Shown here piece by piece: positions 15,285 to 22,668 of a stretch of 64,000 bases of DNA (position 1 is its first letter; each line of letters begins with the position of its first letter). The notes below the pieces were generated by a model. It searched no databases and was not told the DNA's origin. It saw nothing but the letters and a program-made list of their open reading frames with translations. Position numbers and translations under genes: made by a program. Source of the DNA: a bacterium (GTDB lineage: Bacteria; Verrucomicrobiota; Kiritimatiellia; CAIKKV01; CAITUY01); NCBI GenBank assembly GCA_037128595.1, contig JBAXWB010000025.1, positions 1 through 64,000 of the forward strand, given 5' to 3'.

Positions 15285-15465
15285 ACACCCTCACCCCCAC
15301 CCTCTCCCCTGAAGGGAGAGGGAGAAGACACACCCTCACCCCCACCCTCTCCCCTGAAGGGAGAGGGAGAAGACACACCCTCACCCCCACCCTCTCCCCT
15401 GAAGGGAGAGGGTGAAGACACACCCTCACCCCCACCCTCTCCCCTGAAGGGAGAGGGAGAAGATT
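15285..15465. repeat. Four tandem 45-bp repeats containing a CCCTCTCCC hairpin
   Basis: Units start at 15285, 15330, 15375 and 15420 with an exact 45-base period. Each contains ACACCCTCACCCCCACCC followed by CCCTCTCCCCTGAAGGGAGA, which folds into a hairpin. Variation between units is one or two bases (GGTGAAGAC in the third). With the following repeat they fill the 304-base gap after phoU, where no gene is seen. Confidence 0.92.
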
Positions 15466-15580
15466 CCCATTCCCTCGCCCCTTCATGCCCTTCGTAGTCC
15501 CGTACATCGGGACGAAGTAGGGGGGGGAGCCGCCTATGCCGCTAGGCTACGGCGGCCATGGAGGGCTAGGGTGAGGGGTT
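15417..15580. repeat. 164-bp repeat, copy A
   Basis: This block is nearly identical to 16821-16984 in the same orientation, with about four differences. It contains CCCTCTCCC hairpin sequence, CGTAGTCCCGTACATCGGGA and GCCGCCTATGCCGCTAGGCT palindromes, and ends GGGTGAGGGGTT. It overlaps the 3' end of the DUF559 gene. Confidence 0.9.
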
Positions 15581-15928
15581 TCCGGATACCCCCGCCTTCT
15601 GCCGAATCAACTCAAGAACCCACGGTAGATTTTCCCTTATCTGACTATTCCAAAACCGAATAACCTCCAGCCCTTCATTTCTCAAGAACTGCGTCCTTCT
15701 CAAATCATAGTCCCGTTCTTCTGGGAAATCATGCTGGCCACCATCAAGTTCAACGACGAGACCTTTCTCAGCGCAATAATAATCCAAAATGTAGGAACCG
15801 AGCGGTTGTTGGCGCCTGAACTTCAAACCTTCCAGTTTTCGGTTTCGGAGCTGGCGCCACAAAGCTTTCTCGGCCCACGTTAATTGATGGCGCATGGCAC
15901 GGGCGAGGTCTTTATTTTTAGTTTGCAC
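15566..15928 (-). CDS. DUF559 (Vsr-like) endonuclease-fold protein
   Basis: The 120-residue protein matches the DUF559 family, related to very-short-patch repair and restriction endonucleases. Conserved features are LRNRKLEGLKFRRQQPLGSY (about 27-46), DYYCAEKGLVVELDGGQHD (catalytic Asp and Glu, about 49-67) and RDYDLRRTQFLRNEGLEVIRF (about 72-92). The start is a GTG without a clear ribosome site; an ATG 11 codons later is possible. The last residues (GVSGNPSP) and stop are encoded by repeat sequence shared with 15975-16004. It lies between repeats of one family, as does the next gene. Confidence 0.85.
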   Translation of the reverse strand: MQTKNKDLARAMRHQLTWAEKALWRQLRNRKLEGLKFRRQQPLGSYILDYYCAEKGLVVELDGGQHDFPEERDYDLRRTQFLRNEGLEVIRFWNSQIRENLPWVLELIRQKAGVSGNPSP

Positions 15929-16150
15929 GAGTTACCTTCTACACCCCAACCCCCTCAATTCCCTCGCCCCCTGGGGGAGAGGGCTAGGGTGAGGGGTTTC
16001 CGGATCATAATCGCAAATAATCCAGCCTTTCGCCCTATCATCAGGAGAAGACACCCTCACCCCAACCCTCTCCCCTGAAGGGAGAGGGAGCAGACACACC
16101 CTCACCCCAACCCTCTCCCCTGAAGGGAGAGGGAGCAGATGCCCTCACCA
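15929..16150. repeat. CCCTCACCC/CCCTCTCCC repeats between the DUF559 and ORF6N genes
   Basis: The segment 15975-16004 (GAGGGCTAGGGTGAGGGGTT then TCCGGAT) repeats 15558-15586 at the other end of the DUF559 gene. 16050-16150 holds two further ACACCCTCACCCCAACCC units with the GAAGGGAGAGGG hairpin. Confidence 0.85.
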
Positions 16151-16156
16151 CTACCC

Positions 16157-16708
16157 TCAAGTCCCTTTCTTCCTTTTGATCATGTGCTTGAACTTTAGGA
16201 CGGCAAAATTCAACTCAATAGAGGTCTCGGTGTCACTGGTCTTTAGCTCGTCATCAAAAATACCCGCAACCAATTCCCCGCTTTGCTGCATGAGTGCCTT
16301 CTGGGCCGTTTTGTCTTGGACCCTCCTCAGATCCCGGATATTTCTCGATAGTTGCCGGATTTGTATGAACGTCTCGATGATGGCCAGCGTCGCCTGCAAT
16401 GCTTTACGACTCTTGAGAATGGTGGCCAACATGTAGAGCCCCTTCTCGGGAAATGCCTTGGGATTAACCGTTGAGTGTTTGAGCCTCCCGAACCGGTGTA
16501 AATTTTCCACCAGTCCCTCTTTTTCATGCCGTGTCAGCTCAAAGATATACCCTTCAGGGAACTTTTCCTGATTGTTGGTGACCGCCTTATTGATATCCCG
16601 GGTCTCAACCCCATAAAGCTCGGCCACATCGCAATCAAGCAGAACTCGTTGCCCTCTGATCTCAATGATTCGATCTTGCAGATTTTCCAATTTAACGACT
16701 TGGTTCAT
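16157..16708 (-). CDS. ORF6N-domain DNA-binding protein
   Basis: The 183-residue product begins with an ORF6N domain (about residues 8-95), a DNA-binding fold common in phage antirepressors: IIEIRGQRVLLDCDVAELYG, the INKAVTNNQEKFPEGYIFEL segment, and the closing GLYMLATILKSRKALQATLA. A helical, charged C-terminal region follows (about 110-183) ending in a KRKKGT tail. The gene stands alone within CCCTCACCC repeats, with no phage genes around it. Proteins of this type occur as solitary repeat-flanked genes in many environmental genomes; role unknown. Confidence 0.9.
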   Translation of the reverse strand: MNQVVKLENLQDRIIEIRGQRVLLDCDVAELYGVETRDINKAVTNNQEKFPEGYIFELTRHEKEGLVENLHRFGRLKHSTVNPKAFPEKGLYMLATILKSRKALQATLAIIETFIQIRQLSRNIRDLRRVQDKTAQKALMQQSGELVAGIFDDELKTSDTETSIELNFAVLKFKHMIKRKKGT

Positions 16709-17029
16709 GCGCGGACTATACTTGCTTAGTACTTGTTTATCAATAGGTTAGTTTAAGATAACTAGGAGAACTGAGGAGACACCCTCACCCCAACCCTCTC
16801 CCCTCAAGGGAGAGGGAGAAGACACACCCTCACCCCCACCCTCTCCCCTCAAGGGAGAGGGAGAAGATTCCCATTCCCTCGCCCCTCCATGCCCTTCGTA
16901 GTCCCGTACATCGGGACGAAGTAGGGGGGGGAGCCGCCTATGCCGCTAGGCTACGGCGGCCATGGAGGGCCAGGGTGAGGGGTTCCCGAACCGCTTGACT
17001 TGGCGGAGTGAACCTGACACCTTGAATTC
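16709..17029. repeat. CCCTCACCC repeat block with 164-bp repeat copy B (16821-16984)
   Basis: Two hairpin units at 16780-16865 lead into the second copy of the 164-bp block. Together with copy A it brackets the DUF559 and ORF6N genes as a direct repeat with about 1.24 kb between. Nothing else is seen in this 321-base gap. Confidence 0.88.
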
Positions 17030-17491
17030 ATGCAAATTGTGGTGGCTGGAAAAGATGAGACGGCGGAGATCGGGCGGGAACTGACCCGTCGGGCGGGACG
17101 CCATCAGGGGGCGTTGTCGCCCTGGTCTGCGGCGGATTCCGCGCTCTCGCTCTCGAACTCCCGCGACCATACCGAGTATCTGGAGCGCTTCAGCAAACTG
17201 ATGCGGTTGCGGTATGCCCTCTCTACCGAGCCCTTCCCCACCCCCGGCAAACCCGGACTGGCGGGGAGTCTCATGAAACGCCTGAAGACGGTCCTCTGGA
17301 AACTCCTGCGCTACCAACACGACCGGATGGCCACCCAGCAGAACGCCATCAACGAACTGGTCATCAGCGCCCAGGATTTCCAGAATGCAGCTTTCACCCA
17401 ACGGATCGAAGCCCTCGAGCAGCGGATCCGGGAGCTGGAGAAGGAAAGACTTCACCACCCTCCTTCGTCCCGCACGAGCGGGACTACGTAG
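17030..17491 (+). CDS. Small coiled-coil protein, probably a truncated cell-surface biosynthesis protein
   Basis: The frame gives 153 residues. The central part (RLRYALSTEPFPTPGKPGLA, then RLKTVLWKLLRYQHDRMATQ and a heptad-rich EALEQRIRELEKE helix to about 140) resembles the N-terminal leader that precedes methyltransferase or glycosyltransferase domains in envelope gene clusters. Directly after that helix the sequence becomes the arm of a palindromic element, and the last 13 codons are element-derived. The original gene was therefore probably longer and lost its 3' part. The N-terminal 30 residues are also unlike a normal start. A glycosyltransferase gene follows, consistent with a surface-polysaccharide context. 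Confidence 0.5.
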   Translation: MQIVVAGKDETAEIGRELTRRAGRHQGALSPWSAADSALSLSNSRDHTEYLERFSKLMRLRYALSTEPFPTPGKPGLAGSLMKRLKTVLWKLLRYQHDRMATQQNAINELVISAQDFQNAAFTQRIEALEQRIRELEKERLHHPPSSRTSGTT

Positions 17492-17824
17492 GGCAGGCTA
17501 ATTTAAGAAATGAAGAAATAATGAGAAAAGAGATTTCACGCGAAGCCGCGAAGAACGCGAAAAGAAATGTTTCGGCATTTTTTCCGGCGTGGAATACACG
17601 CCGGGAAAAATGCCGAAACGGTTTTCCGTGAATCAAATTAATGAGCCGAACGTCCTGAATCCGCGCATCTTAAATGTCCGGGGAAAAACGTTTTGCGATT
17701 TTTCGTGGCTGGCGACAAATCCGGGAAAATAGTTTTCTACAGAATGCCCATACCAGCCATGACAAATCGCAAAACATATTGGACTTTTCGGATTTCCTTC
17801 ATTTCTTAAATTAGTGGTGAAGTC
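17448..17824. repeat. Composite two-hairpin element with an insertion in its left arm
   Basis: The left arm starts GACTTCACCAC (17448-17458), is interrupted by 40 bases of CTTCGTCCCGCACGAGCGGG type (17459-17498) and resumes TAATTTAAGAAATGAAG. A second arm type, TTTCACGCGAAGCCGCGAAG (from 17533), follows. Hairpin 1 (17564-17622) has stems GTTTCGGCATTTTTTCCGGC and GCCGGGAAAAATGCCGAAAC; hairpin 2 (17690-17776) has GTTTTGCGATTTTTCGTGGC and ATGACAAATCGCAAAAC. The right arm TTAAATTAGTGGTGAAGTC ends at 17824. It fills the 353-base gap. Confidence 0.85.
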
Positions 17825-17844
17825 TTCTTCTTTTTGAGGAATAT

Positions 17845-18969
17845 ATGAAGCCTACTGCCTTACATCAACTGGTTGCCGGATTTGCCGCGGGGGATGCTAT
17901 TTCCCATGAGGCGCTGGCCTTGCGGGCGATCTGCCGCGAGGCCGGATTGGCCTCCGAGATCTACGCCCCCGCCAACCGCATTGCCGCCGATGCGACTGAA
18001 AGCTGCCGTCCCCTGGAAGCATTTCACCCCGGACCGGACGACACAGTGCTCTTCCACTACTCCATCACCTCCCCGGCCACCGCGGCCTTCCTCGCCCCCC
18101 ACATTACAGATCATTCCCCTAATGTGGGAGGCGCGCTACGTCGCGGCGACTCTTCGTTAGCCCGGAAAATCGTGATCTATCACAACATCACTCCTCCCGA
18201 ATTCTTCGCGCCCTTTGACGCAACGGTGGCCCGGCACCTGACCGAGGCCCGGCAGGAACTGAAGGCCATTCTCGGCCAAGCTGACGCCATCTGGGCGGAC
18301 TCGGCCTATAATGCCGCGGAGCTCACGGCCCTTGGCTTCGCACAAGCGAAAGTGTTCCCGCTGTTGTTCAGGCCGGACGAGCCGGCCCTTCCGCCGGATC
18401 CATCCGTTCTGGCCAAGTTTGCCGTCCCCATGAAGAACATTCTCTTTGTCGGACGCATCGCCCCGAACAAATGTATCGAGGAGCTGATCACCGCCTTTGC
18501 CTGGTTCCACAAGAATATCGAGACCCAGAGCCGCCTGCTGATCGTGGGGTCCGACCGGAGTGCACCGACCTACTACGCCATGCTCAAAATGTATGCGGCG
18601 GAACTGGGCCTGGACACCGTCTTTTTCGAACGGTTCGCCTCGCCCGCGGGGCTGAATGCCTACTACCAGGTGGCGGACCTGTTTGTCACCACCAGCCGGC
18701 ATGAGGGCTACTGTCTGCCCCTGCTCGAAGCCATGGACAAGGGCGTACCGGTGCTTGCGCGCCATACAGGCGGGACCCCGGAGGCGATGGGCGACGCCGG
18801 CGTCCTGTTCGATGATTTGCGGACTGAAGAACTGGCCGAGCTCTTTGGAATGGCCTGTTTCGATGCTTCTTTCCGGCAGACGATTCTCGAGTCGCAGAAG
18901 CGGCGAATGGAGACACTGCGGGCAAGGCCGGTGAAAGAGGAGTTCCTCGCCCTATTGGGGCGAGGTTAA
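17845..18969 (+). CDS. Family 4 glycosyltransferase with an in-frame REP insertion
   Basis: This GT-B fold glycosyltransferase has 374 residues and a TGAGGA site before the ATG. The C-terminal donor-binding half is typical of GT4: ILFVGRIAPNKCIEELI (about 198-214), SRLLIVGSD, then TTSRHEGYCLPLLEAMDKGV with the E-x7-E motif (about 288-307). It probably adds a sugar to a surface polysaccharide; donor and acceptor cannot be read off. Residues 89-103 are foreign: 18120-18150 matches the REP of RAYT 2 (TAATGTGGGAGGCGCGCT then CGTCGCGGCGAC) and encodes NVGGALRRGD within the N-terminal domain, with no stop or frameshift. Confidence 0.9.
   Translation: MKPTALHQLVAGFAAGDAISHEALALRAICREAGLASEIYAPANRIAADATESCRPLEAFHPGPDDTVLFHYSITSPATAAFLAPHITDHSPNVGGALRRGDSSLARKIVIYHNITPPEFFAPFDATVARHLTEARQELKAILGQADAIWADSAYNAAELTALGFAQAKVFPLLFRPDEPALPPDPSVLAKFAVPMKNILFVGRIAPNKCIEELITAFAWFHKNIETQSRLLIVGSDRSAPTYYAMLKMYAAELGLDTVFFERFASPAGLNAYYQVADLFVTTSRHEGYCLPLLEAMDKGVPVLARHTGGTPEAMGDAGVLFDDLRTEELAELFGMACFDASFRQTILESQKRRMETLRARPVKEEFLALLGRG
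18120..18150. repeat. REP of the RAYT 2 type inside the glycosyltransferase frame
   Basis: The 31 bases match the reverse complement of 19590-19620 with about three differences. CCCCCCACATTA just upstream (18095-18107) mirrors TAATGTGGGAGG, so a small palindrome is formed within coding DNA. Confidence 0.85.
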
Positions 18970-18974
18970 TGGTT

Positions 18975-19050
18975 AGTTGTTATTGGTTATTGGTGCCCAA
19001 ATTCGGGATTTCAATGTGGGAGGGGCACTCCGTGCCGCGACTGGCCTATT
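18975..19050. repeat. Intergenic repeats upstream of RAYT 2
   Basis: GTTGTTATTGGTTATTGG (18976-18993) belongs to the TAACCAATAAC family; 19012-19041 is the RAYT 2 REP half TCAATGTGGGAGGGGCACTC followed by CGTGCCGCGAC. Confidence 0.8.
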
Positions 19051-19062
19051 GAGGATATAACA

Positions 19063-19587
19063 ATGACTGGCGATCAATCTGCGAGCCCAGCCCACTCGTC
19101 CAGCTTGCGTGGCTATCGAAGTTATGGCCGAAGCGGGTGTTGGTTTGTTACAAAATGTCTTGAGCCCCGTCGCCCACTTCTTGTAGCAGGTGTTGCAGAA
19201 AAAATTGCAGATGCTTTCGTTTGGTATGCCAATCAAGACAAACTTCCCGTCGCCGCCTTTGTCGTCATGCCTGATCACTGGCACTTGATGTTTCATACGG
19301 TTGGAGGGGATGATGTCGTCATGTTCATGCGGAAAGCATGTCATTGGATCAGCCGACAAACCCGGGTCGCGCTCCAAGAAGGTGGCGCAGCGTGGCAGGA
19401 TGGATTTCATGAGACGCGGATCCGAACATCCCGCCAGTTTCAGTTTGTGCGGAATTATATTGAGAATAACCCTGTAAGGAAAGAATGGACCAGTTCAGCC
19501 GCTGAGTGGCAATGGTCATCCGCACATCCGAAGTACAAACACATCGTCCCTCTGGACTGGCCTGTACAATTCGACAAGGAAGACTGA
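19063..19587 (+). CDS. REP-associated tyrosine transposase (RAYT 2)
   Basis: A Y1 transposase of 174 residues, clearly different from RAYT 1. The HUH motif reads VVMPDHWHLMFH (about 67-78), and the catalytic Tyr helix includes FHETRIRTSRQFQFVRNYIE (about 114-133) followed by NNPVRKEW. A GAGGAT site precedes the ATG. Hairpins of the type AATGTGGGAGGGGCACTCC and GTCGCCGCGGCGGAGCGCGC lie at both sides (19012-19041, 19588-19620, 19660-19692, 19721-19754), and a further copy lies in the glycosyltransferase gene. Each RAYT in this window therefore has its own REP family. Confidence 0.93.
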   Translation: MTGDQSASPAHSSSLRGYRSYGRSGCWFVTKCLEPRRPLLVAGVAEKIADAFVWYANQDKLPVAAFVVMPDHWHLMFHTVGGDDVVMFMRKACHWISRQTRVALQEGGAAWQDGFHETRIRTSRQFQFVRNYIENNPVRKEWTSSAAEWQWSSAHPKYKHIVPLDWPVQFDKED

Positions 19588-19797
19588 AGAGTCGCCGCGG
19601 CGGAGCGCGCCTCCCACATTAAAGAGAAAGAATGTTAGTGGATATTGGAGAGCGGGAGCTCAATGTGGGAGGGGCACTCCGTGCCGCGACAGGTCCGAAA
19701 AGGCCGCCGTTTATGATAAGCGTCGCCGCGGCGGAGCGCGCCTCCCACATTAGGGGATTCCTCCTCGAATAACTAATAACCCATAACTGATAACTAT
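19588..19797. repeat. RAYT 2 REP cluster and TAATAACC repeat before the terC-like gene
   Basis: Three REP halves (19590-19620, 19660-19692, 19721-19754) form an inverted pair plus one extra copy. AACTAATAACCCATAACTGA (from 19772) follows and contains the stop codon region of the TerC-family gene. Confidence 0.85.
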
Positions 19798-20708
19798 TTC
19801 CGCCTCAACGTCGCGACGACCTCGATGATGATGAAGAGGATGAGGGCACAGGCGAACCAGCGGATGGCGGGATGATTCAGCATGAAGGCATGAATGACGC
19901 CGCCGAAGAAGATCAGCGCCAGGACCACCACCAGATTGGCGAGAATCAGGCTGCGCCAGTTCTGTGCGGCCCAGGCCGCCAGCCGCTCCTGTGCCGCCGG
20001 CTTGATATAACGGGTATGCAACGCAAACCCGCCCAGGGCCAGCATAAACATGACCACCGGCAGCAGATTGATGCGGAAGACCTTCTCCTCAAGCTCATGC
20101 GTCCCGGACAACATCATCTCAATGGCCACAAACAGGATGACCAGCAGCCCCGCCCACTGGACCTGCGGATATCGTTCAAGCTTGGAGGCGATGTAGTTCG
20201 AGGCAATGGCCATCAGGATAATCGAAAAGACCAGGCCAATGCCCAGCACCAGGAAATTCTCACGCGAGGCCCCCGATACCGCCAGCACATTGTCCAGACT
20301 CATCGACACATCCGCGATCAGGATCAGCCAGACCGCACTCTTCAGCGTCCGGACCTCCTTTTTGCCGGCGCCTCCGGCCTCCTCCCCGTCCGCACCCCCG
20401 CGCCTCAGCTCGCGATAGAACTTCCATACCACATAGAGCAGCAGCAGGCCACCGGCGAACTTGATCCCGACAATCCGCAGCAGATACACCACCGTGGACG
20501 CAAAAATGATCCGCAAGATCGTGGCGAGGACAATCCCGATGACAATGGCCCGCTTGCGTTCTTTACCGTGCAGGTCCTTGGTGGCCATGCCAATGACAAT
20601 GGCGTTGTCCCCGCTCAGGACAATATCAATCAGAATGACATTCAACAGGGCCAACAGCCCGGCGACCGTGAATAACGAGGTAATCGAGGCACTTATAGTT
20701 TCAATCAT
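19794..20708 (-). CDS. TerC/YjbE-family integral membrane protein
   Basis: TerC-family proteins are inner-membrane transporters or chaperones linked to manganese export and metal loading of secreted enzymes. The 304-residue sequence has about eight hydrophobic helices and both signature motifs with acidic residues in membrane segments: IDIVLSGDNAIVIGMATKDL (about 28-47) and ADVSMSLDNVLAVSGASREN (about 132-151). A charged, Gly-rich cytoplasmic loop (about 100-120) lies between. I looked for a yybP-ykoY manganese riboswitch in the 110-base upstream gap and did not see one. Metal specificity is not determined here. Confidence 0.9.
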   Translation of the reverse strand: MIETISASITSLFTVAGLLALLNVILIDIVLSGDNAIVIGMATKDLHGKERKRAIVIGIVLATILRIIFASTVVYLLRIVGIKFAGGLLLLYVVWKFYRELRRGGADGEEAGGAGKKEVRTLKSAVWLILIADVSMSLDNVLAVSGASRENFLVLGIGLVFSIILMAIASNYIASKLERYPQVQWAGLLVILFVAIEMMLSGTHELEEKVFRINLLPVVMFMLALGGFALHTRYIKPAAQERLAAWAAQNWRSLILANLVVVLALIFFGGVIHAFMLNHPAIRWFACALILFIIIEVVATLRRK

Positions 20709-20716
20709 GGAGGGAG

Positions 20717-20768
20717 CTCTTAAGCCAGACCTGGTATTTTGTCAAGGAGCGGATCGCGATTAATCGCG
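20717..20768 (-). promoter_or_regulatory. Weak promoter and palindrome upstream of the terC-like gene
   Basis: On the minus strand TTGACA (20740-20745) is 17 bases from TAAGAG (20717-20722), a poor -10 that would give an almost leaderless message. The 14-bp perfect palindrome CGCGATTAATCGCG (20755-20768) lies just upstream and could be a regulator site. Confidence 0.4.
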
Positions 20769-20818
20769 CTAATCGATCAAGGGCGAAAGATATCAGGCTC
20801 TTCCAGCTAAAAACTCCA

Positions 20819-21634
20819 CTATTTCCCACCATAAATACTTTTGACCTCAGCCGCCGGGCGCTTGTCGCATTCAGCCATGATCGCGTTGCAGTATTGCGAC
20901 AACCCGACCACGTCAGCCCCCAGATTCAGGAACTGGTACCCCATCGCAATCAATTCATTCATGTTGGCCGTGGACCCGACGGTGCCGGCAAACTTGCCAT
21001 GCGCCCGCGCCACCTCGGCCACCCTGCGACGTGTTTCCAGCAGCCGGGGATGATCCCAGACACCGGGGGCCCCGATACTCTGACTGAAGTCACCCGGCCC
21101 GAAGAACAGCATATCAATGCCCGGCAAGGCCGCGATGGCCTCCAACTCCGCCAGCGGTTCCGGGTCTTCGATCTGGACCACCAGAAATCGTTGCTCATTG
21201 GCCTGCTTCAAATACTCCGTAAACTCAATGCCACAATAGGCACCATCGGCATTACCGCCATCCACAGGACGCAGGCCGATCGGATGAAACCGGGTCATCC
21301 GCACCACGGCCTTTGCATCCGCCAACCCCATGATGTGCGGCACCATGATGCCGGACGCATCCATCTCCAGCGGCCGGATATAGTCACTGTAACTGCCGCG
21401 CGGGACGCGGACCATTACATCCACATCATGGCACTTGGCCGCCCAGACCCCCTTCTCAATCACGGAGTAATCATTGGGCACATGCTCCATGTCCGGCCAG
21501 AGGCAGTCGAAGCCCGCCAAGGCCGCAATTTCCATGGCGCGCGCATCCGCCAGATTAAGCTTGAAACAATTAACCACTTCTCCAGCCCGGAGCTTCTTCA
21601 ACACCTTACTAGGACGCATCTTAAGAGTACTCAT
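20819..21634 (-). CDS. HpcH/HpaI-family aldolase
   Basis: Class II pyruvate-dependent aldolase of 271 residues from the ATG at 21634 (AGGAAA upstream; the longer open frame upstream has no ribosome site). Family motifs: GFDCLWPDMEHVPNDYSVI (catalytic-base region), VQIEDPEPLAELEAI and MLFFGPGDFSQSIGAPGVWD, which hold the metal-ligating Glu and Asp. These enzymes cleave or form 2-keto-3-deoxy sugar acids or related hydroxy-keto acids. It is the third gene of a run with a Gfo/Idh enzyme and an SDR, which suggests that a sugar is oxidised and then cleaved to pyruvate and an aldehyde. Exact substrate unknown. Confidence 0.9.
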   Translation of the reverse strand: MSTLKMRPSKVLKKLRAGEVVNCFKLNLADARAMEIAALAGFDCLWPDMEHVPNDYSVIEKGVWAAKCHDVDVMVRVPRGSYSDYIRPLEMDASGIMVPHIMGLADAKAVVRMTRFHPIGLRPVDGGNADGAYCGIEFTEYLKQANEQRFLVVQIEDPEPLAELEAIAALPGIDMLFFGPGDFSQSIGAPGVWDHPRLLETRRRVAEVARAHGKFAGTVGSTANMNELIAMGYQFLNLGADVVGLSQYCNAIMAECDKRPAAEVKSIYGGK

Positions 21635-21764
21635 ATTATTTCCTTTCGTTAGCGCTACCTTACTTGCAAAAGTTGATTTGCATTTTTTCTCCCTGAAGGG
21701 GAGAACCTCCACAGCCAAGGGTGAAACCCTGGCTGAAGCATTCAGCCCTTTCAGGGCGGCTTCC

Positions 21765-22553
21765 TCACTTCGCGGTGTAACCGCCATCCACAGGAATATT
21801 GGCACCCGTCAGATACACGGAGGCATCAGACGCCAGGTAGACAACAATCCCCTTCAAATCGGTATCATTCGCCATTCTTCCCAGCTGCGTTCTGGCGCTG
21901 TAATTCCTTACAAATTTCTCAGGCTGGGAGGCCTCCCAATACCCGCCCGGTGACACACAATTCACCCGGACCTTATAGGTGCCCAGCATGCTGGCCGCCC
22001 AGCGTGTGAAATTGATCATTCCCCCTTTTTCATAAAAATAGATGGGGGAGGGATTGGGATTCATGTCCGTCCCCTCATAATTCGCCATTTCAATGCCGAC
22101 CATGCCCATCATCGACCCGATATTGATGATCGAGCCGCTTTGCTGCTTCTTCATCTCTTCAGCGAAAAGACGGGTGATGACAAACAGGGCGGAGGCATTG
22201 ATATGCAAACTGCGATCGAAATCCGCCAAGGGATAGTCCCAGCCATTCATCGCGGAGCGGATAACCGCGTTATTGATCAGCACATCCATTCTCCCGCTGC
22301 GCTTCATGATTTCGGCATGGAGCTTGAAAATCGACTCTTCGTTTTCCAAGTCCAATGGAAGCGCCGTGACCGTATAGCCCCTGGCGCGCTCCTCGGAAGC
22401 GACCTTCTCCAGCGCCTCCAGATTGCGGGAGGCAATATAGGTTTCAGCGCCGGCCTCGGCGAGGGCGGCCACGATCTGCCGCCCGTATTTACCGGCACCC
22501 CCGGTCAACAGCGCCACTTTCCCCTTCAGCGAAAAACTCTCAAGTACATTCAT
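21765..22553 (-). CDS. Short-chain dehydrogenase/reductase
   Basis: A classical SDR of 262 residues with an NAD(P)-binding TGGAGKYGRQIV motif (about 17-28), the NNAVIRSAMNG segment, catalytic Ser in INIGSMMGMVG, and Tyr-Lys as YFYEKGG (about 172-178). The PGGYW and PVDGGYTAK motifs are those of sugar-acid and polyol dehydrogenases. GGAG precedes the ATG. It lies between the Gfo/Idh and aldolase genes and probably oxidises a sugar acid or polyol before cleavage. Confidence 0.93.
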   Translation of the reverse strand: MNVLESFSLKGKVALLTGGAGKYGRQIVAALAEAGAETYIASRNLEALEKVASEERARGYTVTALPLDLENEESIFKLHAEIMKRSGRMDVLINNAVIRSAMNGWDYPLADFDRSLHINASALFVITRLFAEEMKKQQSGSIINIGSMMGMVGIEMANYEGTDMNPNPSPIYFYEKGGMINFTRWAASMLGTYKVRVNCVSPGGYWEASQPEKFVRNYSARTQLGRMANDTDLKGIVVYLASDASVYLTGANIPVDGGYTAK

Positions 22554-22596
22554 CGGTGTATTCTCCTAAACTGGCATAGCAAAACAAAAATATTCA

Positions 22597-22668
22597 GACA
22601 AAATGAACAAAATACACAAAATGAGTCCACAGATTACTTACCATTCTGTGCATTCTGTTCATTCTGTC
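22597..22668. repeat. GACAGAAT-type inverted repeat, copy 3
   Basis: GACAAAATGAACAAAATACA (22597) faces CATTCTGTGCATTCTGTTCA (22642) and TTCTGTC. The right arm contains the stop codon of the Gfo/Idh gene (TTTTTGACAGAATG on the minus strand). Confidence 0.85.

Noticed and set aside
15285-15465. Regular repeats that could suggest a CRISPR array
   Set aside because: The 45-base units are joined head to tail with no unique spacers and no cas gene is nearby.
20709-20818. Possible yybP-ykoY manganese riboswitch upstream of the TerC-family gene
   Set aside because: The gap is only 110 bases and the conserved loop motifs of that riboswitch are not visible.
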